A stretch of 64,000 bases of DNA from positions 25,263-89,262 of the forward strand of contig NZ_BCWY01000037.1 in assembly GCF_001894825.1 (NCBI RefSeq). Reading direction: 5' to 3'. Below are positions 43,545 through 51,971 of the stretch, one piece after another. This DNA is from Rhodococcus jostii NBRC 16295 (lineage in GTDB: Bacteria > Actinomycetota > Actinomycetes > Mycobacteriales > Mycobacteriaceae). The notes beneath the pieces are model-generated. The model had not been told where the DNA came from. It worked only from the letters and a program-made list of their open reading frames with translations, and searched no databases. Within the stretch, counting starts at the first letter, position 1. Every line of letters starts with the position of its first letter. The position numbers were made by a program, and so were the translations under genes.

Positions 43545-44990
43545 TCACCACCATCTCTCGGGCCGCGCCAGGTCCCACCGGAGCACCGATTCGAGCTGGG
43601 CCGCAACGGAAACCAGTAGCGGTTCGGAATCGCCCGGCCCCATCAGCTGGGCTCCGATCGGCAGGTTGCCGGAAGTGAACCCGGCCGGGACGTTCACGCT
43701 GGGCCAGCCCAGCACGTTCCACGGCCACGCGTACGGGCACACCGCGGTGATCACCTTGTCCGTGGCCCAGGAGCTGATGCCGTCGATCCCCTCGACCCTC
43801 GGTGGGGGAGTCGCGGTGGTGGGGGCGAGGACCAGGTCGTACTTGTCGAAGATCGCTCCGACGCGTCGCTGCGCCCGCGGTTCGGCGGCCCGGGCGGCAC
43901 GTAGCGGCGCCCCGCGCAGGAGTCGCCCGGTCCGGGCATTGCTCTTGGTGCGGGGGTCGACGAGCGACGGGTCCGGGACCTTCCGCATCCAGTCGTCGAT
44001 GCCGGCCATCGACCGCGGGAGGAAGCCGAGGCCGAACATGATGCCGTAGTCGGGATCGTCGACCACGACGCGATGCCCGAGCCTGCGCAGCGCCTCGGCG
44101 ATCCGGGCGACGCCCTGACGCACTTCGGGGTGCAGCGTCGTGGGGGTGGCGGTGAACGGGATCCGCAGGGACAGCGCGATGCGCAGCGGTCCGGGGTCGC
44201 GGCCGACGGCGTCGCTGACGGTGACCGGTGCCGGCGTGTGGATGTCGCCGTCGTGAGGTCCTGCCGCGACGTCGAGCAGCAGGGCCGCATCGGCGACGGT
44301 CCGGGCCAGCGGGCCGTTGACGGTGAGACCGTAGAACGCCTCGGCGGCAGGCCAGGTGGAGATGCGGCCGCGTTGCGGCTTGATTCCGACGAGGTTGGTC
44401 CACGCGGCGGGGATGCGGATGGAACCGGCGCCGTCGGAGCCGATTGCCGCGGACACCACGCCGGCGGACACGGCCGCCGCGGCGCCACCGGACGATCCTC
44501 CGGGTGTGTGGTCACCGTTCCAGGGGTTGCGGGTATGACCGAAGGCGGGACCACCGGTGAGTGGCCACTGGCCGAGTTCGGGACTGTTGGTCTTGCCCAC
44601 GATCACGGCACCGGCGGCGCGCAGTCGCCGCACCATCTCGGAGTCCCGTGCCGCGGGCGGGAAGTCACCCGGACATCCGAATGCGGTCGGCTCCCCGGCC
44701 ACGTCGACGTCGTCCTTGACGGCGATCGGCACGCCGAGCAACGGGAGGCGCTCGCCGGCCGCGATTCGGCGGTCGGCCTCGGCGGCTTCGGCCAGTGCCT
44801 TGTTCCGCCGGACCACCTTGAAGGCGTTGAGTGTCGGCTGGCTCGCGTCGATGCGGTCGAGCGCGGCGCCGGTGGCCGCGACCGAGGTGGCGGCGCCGGA
44901 CGCCAGCGCCGTCACCTGCTCGACGAGCCCCGGCGCCCAGTCGCCCTCGTCTTCGCGCTGTCGTTCGCTGCCCAGTTGTCCCGTACTCAT
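43545..44990 (-). CDS. Amidase signature-family amidohydrolase (AmiA2-like)
   Basis: 481 residues. The Ser-Ser-Lys triad is recognisable: Lys in GVPIAVKDDVDV, cis-Ser and nucleophile Ser in GGSSGGAAAAV and GSDGAGSIRIPAAW. It hydrolyses a carboxamide, substrate unknown. Position downstream of era and before recO matches amiA2 (Rv2363) of M. tuberculosis. ATG 44990 has a GGAGGGGCGAG ribosome-binding site. Encoded upstream of, and with, its TetR regulator. Confidence 0.92.
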   Translation of the reverse strand: MSTGQLGSERQREDEGDWAPGLVEQVTALASGAATSVAATGAALDRIDASQPTLNAFKVVRRNKALAEAAEADRRIAAGERLPLLGVPIAVKDDVDVAGEPTAFGCPGDFPPAARDSEMVRRLRAAGAVIVGKTNSPELGQWPLTGGPAFGHTRNPWNGDHTPGGSSGGAAAAVSAGVVSAAIGSDGAGSIRIPAAWTNLVGIKPQRGRISTWPAAEAFYGLTVNGPLARTVADAALLLDVAAGPHDGDIHTPAPVTVSDAVGRDPGPLRIALSLRIPFTATPTTLHPEVRQGVARIAEALRRLGHRVVVDDPDYGIMFGLGFLPRSMAGIDDWMRKVPDPSLVDPRTKSNARTGRLLRGAPLRAARAAEPRAQRRVGAIFDKYDLVLAPTTATPPPRVEGIDGISSWATDKVITAVCPYAWPWNVLGWPSVNVPAGFTSGNLPIGAQLMGPGDSEPLLVSVAAQLESVLRWDLARPERWW

Positions 44991-45007
44991 CTCGCCCCTC
45001 CCGCGTC

Positions 45008-45029
45008 ACTGTTCGTTCGAACGAACAGT
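45008..45029. promoter_or_regulatory. Perfect 22-bp palindrome, putative TetR operator
   Basis: ACTGTTCGTTC followed by its exact reverse complement GAACGAACAGT, with no spacer, 18 nt upstream of the amidase ATG. The length and symmetry suit a TetR dimer. The operator is close to the start of the amidase-tetR operon and also just beyond the 3' end of the MocR gene. Confidence 0.8.
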
Positions 45030-45030
45030 A

Positions 45031-46479
45031 TCAGCCGAGATGTCGGCGGACTACCTCTCCGATCACCTCGGCGGCCCCGTGAGCCCGCGTTTCGGGCAGC
45101 CGGGCGTAACCGCAGACGAGCCCCCGCGGTCCGCTCGGTGTGGTGCGGTAGTCGGCGAGGCTCGGGACGGTCACCCCGCGATCCTGCAGTTCCGCAGACA
45201 GGGCCACGTCGTCGACGGAGCGCGGCAACGTCACGACGACGTGGAGGCCGGCCTCGATGCCGGCGATCCCGACGCCGTCCACGCCGCGCGCGGCCAACTG
45301 CTGATGCAGCGCGGTGACGAACGCGGTCCGGCGGGCTGCGTAGGTGCGGGAGGCGCGCGCGAGGTGCCGCGACAACGCGCCCGAATCGATGAAATGCGCC
45401 AGCGCGAGCGCGGTGATCGAGCAGCAGGCCTCGCCGCTCGTGTCCAGGGCTCGGACGAGCTCCGTCCGGAGCGTGGGAGGCGCGATCACCCACGCCATGC
45501 GGATCGCAGGGGTGAGTATCTTCGACGCGGTGCCCACGTATGCCACGCATTCGGACCCCCGGTCGATGCTGCGCAGAGCGGGCAGCGCCGACACGTCGTA
45601 GCGGAATTCGCCGTCGTAGTCGTCCTCGATGATCAGTACGCCGGACGCGGCGGCGTCGGCGACGAGTCGGGCCCTGCGGCCCACCGGCATCCGGGCGCCC
45701 ATCGGATACTGATGGGCCGGCGTGCAATACGCCGCCGCGTCGGTCCTGCGCTGCACCGCGGGATCGAGGCCGTCGTCGTCCACCGGTACGCAGCGTGTTC
45801 GCGCGCCCGACGCCTCGAGGACTCGGCGGGCCCGGCTGTACCCGGGCTCCTCGAACACCACATCCCGGCCACCGAGCCCGGCCGCGGCGACGAGGGTCCG
45901 CAGCGCGGAGCCCACGCCGGGAACGATCACCAGGTCGTCCGCGTGCGCCGTGATCCCCCGGGTGCGGCGCAGATGCCCCGCGAGGGACTGCCGCAACTCC
46001 GGGTGCCCGTCGGGGCCGGGGACGTCGGAGGTCACCGCGGCTGCGGCGGCCGACCGCCACGCCCGACGCCAGTCGGTGGTGGAGATCAGACCCGGGTCGG
46101 GGTGGCCCGGGGTGAGATCCCACAGCGCGTCCGGTGTGTCCTGTGCCGCCGCGGACGCCTGCTCGGGCGAACCGGTGACCGCGTGCGAGGCGACGTGGGC
46201 GCGGGCCGCGACGTCGGCGCCCGGCGCGATCCGGGTGCCGGAACCGGCGCGGGCGTTCGCGTACCCGGACGCGCAGAGTTCGTCGTAGGCGTCGACCACC
46301 GACGCCCGCGCGACCGTCAGGTGATCGGCCAGCGCCCGGGTGGAGGGCAGGGGGTCGCCCGGCCGGAGGCGGCCCACCCGGATCTCGTCGAGGATCGACT
46401 CCGCGATCCGGTGCCGAAGCGGCGCATCGGTGTGGGGGAGCCGCCACGTCAGGTGCAGTTCAGGGCTGATCCGGGGCAT
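45031..46479 (-). CDS. MocR/PdxR-type GntR-aminotransferase regulator
   Basis: 482 residues: an N-terminal GntR winged helix (LRHRIAESILDEIRVGRLRPGDPLPSTRALADHL) fused to a fold-type I aminotransferase-like domain with the PLP Lys in YVGTASKILTPAIRMAW. MocR regulators sense PLP or an amino substrate; PdxR members control vitamin B6 salvage or synthesis. It is divergent from a PPOX-fold gene, the probable target. ATG 46479 is preferred over an in-frame extension that would cross the divergent gene. Confidence 0.9.
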   Translation of the reverse strand: MPRISPELHLTWRLPHTDAPLRHRIAESILDEIRVGRLRPGDPLPSTRALADHLTVARASVVDAYDELCASGYANARAGSGTRIAPGADVAARAHVASHAVTGSPEQASAAAQDTPDALWDLTPGHPDPGLISTTDWRRAWRSAAAAAVTSDVPGPDGHPELRQSLAGHLRRTRGITAHADDLVIVPGVGSALRTLVAAAGLGGRDVVFEEPGYSRARRVLEASGARTRCVPVDDDGLDPAVQRRTDAAAYCTPAHQYPMGARMPVGRRARLVADAAASGVLIIEDDYDGEFRYDVSALPALRSIDRGSECVAYVGTASKILTPAIRMAWVIAPPTLRTELVRALDTSGEACCSITALALAHFIDSGALSRHLARASRTYAARRTAFVTALHQQLAARGVDGVGIAGIEAGLHVVVTLPRSVDDVALSAELQDRGVTVPSLADYRTTPSGPRGLVCGYARLPETRAHGAAEVIGEVVRRHLG

Positions 46480-46514
46480 GCCCCCACCATACTGGTCTGC
46501 CGATAATCTCGATT

Positions 46515-46536
46515 GTGGATCTGGCAGCTGATCCAC
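46515..46536. promoter_or_regulatory. Inverted repeat between MocR and PPOX genes
   Basis: GTGGATC (46515-46521) and GATCCAC (46530-46536), an exact 7-bp inverted repeat with an 8-nt spacer, ending immediately before ATG 46537 of the PPOX-fold gene. MocR proteins bind repeats between divergent genes, so this is a candidate operator. It lies so close to the gene that bound regulator would block transcription unless the start is further downstream (GTG 46558 or ATG 46570). Confidence 0.5.
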
Positions 46537-47187
46537 ATGGAGGTCGAGAATGGTCTCGTGGACAAGATCATGAGATACCCGGACCGTGCCCGAACCGAAC
46601 GAGCGCAACTCGACGCCGTCCTCGACGCCGCGCCGATGGGCACCCTCGCCACCGTCGTCGACGGCCTGCCGTGGGCCGTGCCGATGCTCTACGCCCGCGA
46701 CGGCGACAGGATCCTGCTGCACGGGTCCACCGGCGCCGGTGCGCTGAGGCAGGTGGCGGCGGGCGCCCCGGCGGTGCTGTGCGTCGCGATGCTCGACGGA
46801 ATCGTCGTCGCGGACACGCTGTTCGACTCGTCCGCCAACTACCGTTCCGCAGTGGTCCGCGGCAACCTCGTCACGCTGGACGAGGACGAATCCGCCGATG
46901 CGCTGAACGCGTTGTCGGACGTGCTGATCCCGGGCCGCAGCACGGAGGTCCGGGGGCACCGGCGCAAGGAACTCGCCGCGACGCTGGCCCTCGCCCTTCC
47001 GATCTCGCCGGGCCAGTGGACCGTCAAGGTGCGCGACGCGCCGCCGGGCGAACCCGCCGAATCCACCAGTGCGTGGGCCGGGGTGGTCCCGGTGCGGTCG
47101 GTTGCCGGTGCACCTGTTCCGGCGCCGTGGGTGGCGAGCGGCACCCCGGTGCCCGCGTCCGTGTCGCGCCTCACCCGGACCGCGTAA
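46537..47187 (+). CDS. Pyridoxamine 5'-phosphate oxidase-fold flavoprotein
   Basis: 216 residues from ATG 46537. The split-barrel FMN-binding pattern is LDAAPMGTLATVVDGLPWAVPMLYARDGDRILLHGSTGAG. A C-terminal part with GHRRKELAATLALALPI and SPGQWTVKVRDAPPGEP is typical of the NimA/PPOX-like subgroup. The chemistry is unknown; some relatives reduce nitro compounds or F420-type substrates. Divergence from a PLP-binding MocR suggests a vitamin B6 link, by inference. The start may be as late as ATG 46570. Confidence 0.8.
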   Translation: MEVENGLVDKIMRYPDRARTERAQLDAVLDAAPMGTLATVVDGLPWAVPMLYARDGDRILLHGSTGAGALRQVAAGAPAVLCVAMLDGIVVADTLFDSSANYRSAVVRGNLVTLDEDESADALNALSDVLIPGRSTEVRGHRRKELAATLALALPISPGQWTVKVRDAPPGEPAESTSAWAGVVPVRSVAGAPVPAPWVASGTPVPASVSRLTRTA

Positions 47188-47265
47188 GGAAAACGTCAAG
47201 AGCCGTCGGCGACCCGTAAGCGCTTCGTCAGCGCCGCCTCTTTCGCCGAGATCCGGCGCGATGCT

Positions 47266-47315
47266 GGCATGACACCCCGCAACCGTGGGGTGTCATGCCT
47301 GCGCTGAACCGCAGG
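47266..47315 (+). promoter_or_regulatory. Two-hairpin leader upstream of kdp
   Basis: A perfect 13-bp stem, GGCATGACACCCC (47266-47278) with GGGGTGTCATGCC (47287-47299), has an 8-nt loop. It abuts a second 6-bp stem CCTGCG/CGCAGG (47298-47303 and 47310-47315), sharing two bases, so the hairpins may be alternatives. They lie 25-75 nt before the first kdp ORF. The element could terminate the preceding gene, bind KdpE or act as an RNA switch for kdp. Confidence 0.6.
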
Positions 47316-47339
47316 ATCAGTACGAAGAGGGATCCTCAC

Positions 47340-47432
47340 ATGGCCGACGTGGCCTACGTAGCGCTCATCCTCGGCGGATTCGCCTGTTGTGCGCTCGTTC
47401 TCCGTGCCCTGCAGACCGGACGCGTGAAATGA
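47340..47432 (+). CDS. 30-residue membrane peptide upstream of kdpF
   Basis: ATG 47340, product MADVAYVALILGGFACC followed by ALVLRALQTGRVK: one hydrophobic segment and a basic tail. It overlaps kdpF by 4 nt (ATGA), the same junction type as throughout the kdp operon, so it is probably translated. It is distinct from KdpF, which is the next ORF. Possible accessory subunit or translational initiator of the operon. Confidence 0.65.
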   Translation: MADVAYVALILGGFACCALVLRALQTGRVK

Positions 47433-47527
47433 CGGGCGCCGGAATACTCGCTGTCGCCCTCGTGGCGATCGCGGCCGCGCTCGTCGTGTACCTGCTGGTC
47501 GCGCTCATCGACCCGGAGCGGTTCTGA
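47429..47527 (+). CDS. kdpF: KdpF small subunit of the K+-transporting ATPase
   Basis: 32 residues (MTGAGILAVALVAIAAALV then VYLLVALIDPERF). The single span ending in LIDPERF is the KdpF signature (compare E. coli ...LINAEAF as recalled). It stabilises the KdpABC complex. It overlaps the upstream peptide gene and kdpA by a few nucleotides. Confidence 0.85.
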   Translation: MTGAGILAVALVAIAAALVVYLLVALIDPERF

Positions 47528-49212
47528 TGTCGCCCGCCCTGGCGGCCGGGCTGCAGATCGCCGTCGTTCTCGCGGTCCTCGCGGTGTTGTACGTGCCGGT
47601 GGGCGACTACATGGCCCGCGTGTACGAATCGCGACGCGACCTGCGGGTGGAATCCGTGCTGTACCGACTCTGCCGCATCAACCCCCACACCGAGCAGACC
47701 TGGTACGGCTATGCCGGCAGCGTGCTGGGATTCTCGATGGCCGGCGTGCTCTTCCTGTACGTCCTGCAACGCATTCAGGGCGTGCTGCCGCTGTCCGGCG
47801 ACCTGTCCGGGGTCAGCCCCGCCGTCGCCTTCAACACCGCCGTGTCGTTCGTGACCAACACCAACTGGCAGTCGTACGCTCCCGAGACCACGATGAGCAA
47901 CCTGACCCAGCCGGTCGGACTCGCCGTGCAGAACTTCGTGTCCGCCGCGGTCGGCATGGCCGTCGCGGTCGCACTGATCCGCGGGTTCGTCCGGGTGTCG
48001 CGGGGCGGTGAGATCGGCAACTTCTGGGTGGACCTCACCCGCGGTAGTCTGCGGATTCTGCTGCCGTTCTCGTTCGTCATCGCGCTGATCCTGTTGAGTC
48101 AGGGCGTGATCCAGTCCTTCCACACGGGCTTCGAGTCCACCGGCCTGGACGGCAACTCCGTCACCAACGCGCTGGCGCCCGTCGCCTCGCAGGAGGCGAT
48201 CAAGGAACTCGGCACCAACGGCGGCGGCATTCTCGCCGCCAACTCGGCGCACCCCTTCGAGAACCCGACCCCGGTCAGCAACGTCGTCGAGATCCTCGCG
48301 ATCCTGCTGATCCCGGTCACGCTGACCCGCACGTTCGGCACCATGGTCGGCGACCGCAAACAGGGTCTGACGCTGCTCGCCGTGATGGGCGTTTTGTGGG
48401 GTTCGCTGCTCGCCGTCACGCTGGCCGCCGAATCGGGGCAGCGGGGCGTCGCAGCTACCGCGGCAGGCGCGATGATGGAAGGCAAGGAAGTCAGGTTCGG
48501 AATTCCGAGTACGACACTGTTCGCCGTGAGTACCACCGGAACTTCCACGGGCGCGGTGAATTCCGCACACGACAGCCTGTCGCCGCTGGGCGGCGGAGCC
48601 GTGTTGCTCAACATGCTGCTCGGTGAGATCGCGCCCGGCGGTGTGGGCACCGGCCTCTACGGAATTCTCGTGCTCGCGCTGATCGCCGTCTTCGTCGGCG
48701 GCCTGCTCGTCGGCCGCACACCCGAGTACCTGGGCAAAAAGCTGCGGCAGCGGGAGATCACCCTCGCCGCGCTGTCGGTGCTGGTGATGCCGGCGCTGGT
48801 CCTGATCGGGACGGGCATCACCGTGATCCTGTCCTCGACCACCGGCTTTCAAGGCAACGGAGGCGACCCGGGAACCCCGGGATCCATCCACGGATTCTCC
48901 GAGGTGCTGTACGCATTCGCGTCGGCGTCGAACAACAACGGCAGCGCGTTCGGCGGTCTGACGGTGACGAGCGACTGGTTCCAGAGCGCTCTCGGCCTGT
49001 GCATGCTGTTCGGCCGATTCCTGCCGATCATCTTCGTTCTCGCCCTCGCCGGATCGCTGGCGTCGCAGAAGAAGACCGCGGCAGGCGCCGGAACCCTGCC
49101 GACGGCGGGCCCGATGTTCACCGGGCTCCTCACCGGCACCGTCGTGCTCGTCGCGGCGTTGACATTCTTCCCGGCCCTGGCGCTGGGACCGATCGCGGAG
49201 GCTCTGCAGTGA
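47527..49212 (+). CDS. kdpA: Potassium-transporting ATPase channel subunit KdpA
   Basis: 561 residues, about ten transmembrane helices. Selectivity-loop blocks are recognisable ([45 protein letters not shown]). It binds and conducts K+ with high affinity. It overlaps kdpF by 1 nt and kdpB by 4 nt. Confidence 0.97.
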   Translation: MSPALAAGLQIAVVLAVLAVLYVPVGDYMARVYESRRDLRVESVLYRLCRINPHTEQTWYGYAGSVLGFSMAGVLFLYVLQRIQGVLPLSGDLSGVSPAVAFNTAVSFVTNTNWQSYAPETTMSNLTQPVGLAVQNFVSAAVGMAVAVALIRGFVRVSRGGEIGNFWVDLTRGSLRILLPFSFVIALILLSQGVIQSFHTGFESTGLDGNSVTNALAPVASQEAIKELGTNGGGILAANSAHPFENPTPVSNVVEILAILLIPVTLTRTFGTMVGDRKQGLTLLAVMGVLWGSLLAVTLAAESGQRGVAATAAGAMMEGKEVRFGIPSTTLFAVSTTGTSTGAVNSAHDSLSPLGGGAVLLNMLLGEIAPGGVGTGLYGILVLALIAVFVGGLLVGRTPEYLGKKLRQREITLAALSVLVMPALVLIGTGITVILSSTTGFQGNGGDPGTPGSIHGFSEVLYAFASASNNNGSAFGGLTVTSDWFQSALGLCMLFGRFLPIIFVLALAGSLASQKKTAAGAGTLPTAGPMFTGLLTGTVVLVAALTFFPALALGPIAEALQ

Positions 49213-51314
49213 GTGTGAACGTGACCAGCCGTCCGGAGACCACGGCGGCAACCACGGGTAACGGGGACGGCCACGGCCCGGCGCCCGTGAAAGCCGGGAT
49301 CTTCAGCGCCGCTCAACTGCTGACGGCGCTACCGGGAGCCGTACGCAAACTCGACCCGCGGCACCTCGCCCGCAACCCGGTGATGTTCGTGGTGTTCGTC
49401 GGTTCCGTCGTCACCACCGTGATGGCCGTCGCCGACCCGTCGGTGTTCTCCTGGGCGGTCACCGCCTGGCTGTGGTTCACCGTGCTGTTCGCGAACCTCG
49501 CCGAGTCCGTCGCCGAGGGCCGGGGCAAGGCGCAGGCGGCGAGTCTGCGGAAGGTGAAGCAGGACACGACGGCGCATCGCATCACGGCGAACGGCGGTCT
49601 GGAATCGGTACCGGGCACCGACCTCGTCGTCGGTGACCGCGTGGTCGTCGTCGCGAGTGAGGTGATACCGGGCGACGGAGACGTCGTCGACGGCATCGCC
49701 ACCGTGGACGAGTCGGCGATCACCGGTGAGTCGGCCCCTGTCGTCCGCGAATCGGGAGGCGACCGGTGCGCCGTGACCGGCGGCACGACCGTGCTGTCCG
49801 ACCGGATCGTCGTCGAGATCACTGCGGCCCCGGGGCATTCGTTCGTGGACCGGATGATCGCCCTCGTGGAGGGGGCCGCGCGGCAGAAGACGCCCAACGA
49901 GATCGCGCTGAACATCCTTCTGGCGTCGCTGACCGTCATCTTCCTGCTGGCCGTCGTCGCGATCGGTCCGATGGGCCTGTATGCGGGACAGGAGCAGGAT
50001 CCGATCAAGCTGATCGCGTTGCTGGTGTGCCTGATCCCCACGACCATCGGGGCCCTGCTGTCTGCCATCGGCATCGCCGGCATGGACCGGTTGGTGCAGC
50101 GCAACGTCCTCGCGATGTCGGGGCGGGCGGTGGAGGCCGCCGGCGACATCGACACATTGCTGATGGACAAGACCGGCACCATCACGTTCGGCAACCGGCA
50201 GGCCACCGCCCTGCATCCCGCACCGGGTGTCTCCGCAATCGAGTTGGCCACGGCGGCCCGGCTGTCCAGCCTCGCGGACGGAACCCCCGAGGGGCGCAGC
50301 ATCGTCGACCTGTGCGCCCGGGACTTCGGCCTGGATCCGGCGCCGTCCGACGCGGAGCGAGACGCCGAGTTCGTGCCGTTCACCGCACAGACCCGGATGA
50401 GCGGGCTCGACATCGACGGCGCCCGGATCCGCAAGGGCGCGAGCGACGCCGTGCTGAACTGGGTGCAGGCCCTCGGCGGGTACGCATCGCCCGCGGTCAC
50501 CGACATGGTGAACGAGATCGCGCAGGCCGGAGGCACGCCGTTGGTGGTGTCTTCGGTGCACGCCGGCGCACCGACGGTGCTGGGTGTGATCGCGCTGTCG
50601 GACGTGGTGAAGCCGGGCATCGCCGAGCGGTTCGCGGAACTGCGGGCCATGGGCATCCGCACGGTGATGATCACCGGCGACAATCCGCTCACCGCCAAGG
50701 CCATCGCGGCGGAGGCCGGTGTCGACGACTTCATGGCCGAGGCGACACCCGAGGACAAACTCGCGCTGATCCGCAAGGAGCAGGAGGGCGGACGACTGGT
50801 CGCGATGACCGGTGACGGCACCAACGACGCCCCGGCCCTGGCCCAGGCGGACGTCGGTGTGGCGATGAACACCGGCACGTCCGCGGCGAAGGAAGCCGGG
50901 AACATGGTGGATCTCGACTCGGATCCCACCAAGCTCATCGAGGTGGTCGAGATCGGCAAGCAGTTGCTGATCACCCGCGGGGCGCTGACCACGTTCTCGC
51001 TCGCCAACGACCTGGCCAAGTACTTCGCCATCCTCCCCGCGCTGTTCAGCGTCATCTACCCGCAGCTCGACACGCTGAACATCATGCGGCTGGCCACACC
51101 GGAATCGGCCATCCTGTCGGCGGTGATCTTCAACGCCCTGGTGATCGTCGCGCTGATCCCGTTGTCGCTGAAGGGCGTTCGCTATCGCCCGTCGTCGGCG
51201 TCGAAGCTGCTGGGCCGCAACCTGCTGATCTACGGACTCGGCGGCGTCGTCACGCCGTTCGCCGGCATCTGGCTGATCGACCTCGTCGTCCGTCTCATTC
51301 CTGGAATTGGGTGA
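49209..51314 (+). CDS. kdpB: Potassium-transporting P-type ATPase subunit KdpB
   Basis: 701 residues. The phosphorylated Asp is in [13 protein letters not shown]; the TGES actuator loop ([16 protein letters not shown]) and hinge [18 protein letters not shown] are intact. It powers K+ uptake through KdpA. The GTG start at 49209 overlaps the kdpA stop. The N-terminal 40 residues form a Thr/Gly-rich tail. Confidence 0.97.
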   Translation: MSVNVTSRPETTAATTGNGDGHGPAPVKAGIFSAAQLLTALPGAVRKLDPRHLARNPVMFVVFVGSVVTTVMAVADPSVFSWAVTAWLWFTVLFANLAESVAEGRGKAQAASLRKVKQDTTAHRITANGGLESVPGTDLVVGDRVVVVASEVIPGDGDVVDGIATVDESAITGESAPVVRESGGDRCAVTGGTTVLSDRIVVEITAAPGHSFVDRMIALVEGAARQKTPNEIALNILLASLTVIFLLAVVAIGPMGLYAGQEQDPIKLIALLVCLIPTTIGALLSAIGIAGMDRLVQRNVLAMSGRAVEAAGDIDTLLMDKTGTITFGNRQATALHPAPGVSAIELATAARLSSLADGTPEGRSIVDLCARDFGLDPAPSDAERDAEFVPFTAQTRMSGLDIDGARIRKGASDAVLNWVQALGGYASPAVTDMVNEIAQAGGTPLVVSSVHAGAPTVLGVIALSDVVKPGIAERFAELRAMGIRTVMITGDNPLTAKAIAAEAGVDDFMAEATPEDKLALIRKEQEGGRLVAMTGDGTNDAPALAQADVGVAMNTGTSAAKEAGNMVDLDSDPTKLIEVVEIGKQLLITRGALTTFSLANDLAKYFAILPALFSVIYPQLDTLNIMRLATPESAILSAVIFNALVIVALIPLSLKGVRYRPSSASKLLGRNLLIYGLGGVVTPFAGIWLIDLVVRLIPGIG

Positions 51315-51320
51315 TCCCGC

Positions 51321-51971
51321 ATGCGTTTCGTCATCGGTCTGCTACGGCAGACCTGGGCCGGACTACTGGTCCTGCTCGCGCTCACGGCCGTCCTCGGCGT
51401 GCTTTATCCTGCCGCGGTGTGGGGGGTGAGCCGGATCGGCGCCGGCGCGGCCGAGGGGTCGCCGGTGCGGGACAGCACCGGGTGCGTCGTCGGCAGCGCC
51501 TGGGTGGGTGTCGACCCACAGGTGCCGGCGGGGGAGCCGGACCCGTTCTTCCACAACCGGGTCACCGGATCGGTGGCCGGACAGGATCCGTTCACACCCG
51601 GCGACCCCGCTGTCGCGCTGCCCACCAACCAGGGACCGAGCAGTGAGATCCTGGCGGCGTTCGTCGGTGAGCGCCGCGCCGCGATCGCCGCGCGCGAGGG
51701 CGTGAGTCCCGACGCCGTTCCGGCGGACGCGGTCACCGGATCCGGTTCCGGTATCGATCCGCACATCAGCCCCGCGTATGCGGCGTTGCAGGTGCGGAGG
51801 GTGGCGGAGGCAAACGGCCTGAGCGAGACCCGGGTACGGCAGCTGGTCGACGAGAACACCGAGGGACGGCAACTCGGGTTCCTCGGCGAGGAGCGGGTGA
51901 ACGTTCTCGAACTGAATCTGGCCCTCGGCCTGACCGCTCCTCGGTGCACGGCCCCCACCGCTGGTGGATGA
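51321..51971 (+). CDS. kdpC: Potassium-transporting ATPase subunit KdpC
   Basis: 216 residues with one N-terminal membrane helix (GLLVLLALTAVLGVLYPAAVWG). The periplasmic domain carries family blocks FHNRVTGSVAG, SGSGIDPHISPAYAALQVRRVA and LVDENTEGRQLGFLGEERVNVL. It is the stabilising subunit of KdpFABC. The 3' end overlaps kdpD by 8 bp. Confidence 0.95.
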   Translation: MRFVIGLLRQTWAGLLVLLALTAVLGVLYPAAVWGVSRIGAGAAEGSPVRDSTGCVVGSAWVGVDPQVPAGEPDPFFHNRVTGSVAGQDPFTPGDPAVALPTNQGPSSEILAAFVGERRAAIAAREGVSPDAVPADAVTGSGSGIDPHISPAYAALQVRRVAEANGLSETRVRQLVDENTEGRQLGFLGEERVNVLELNLALGLTAPRCTAPTAGG

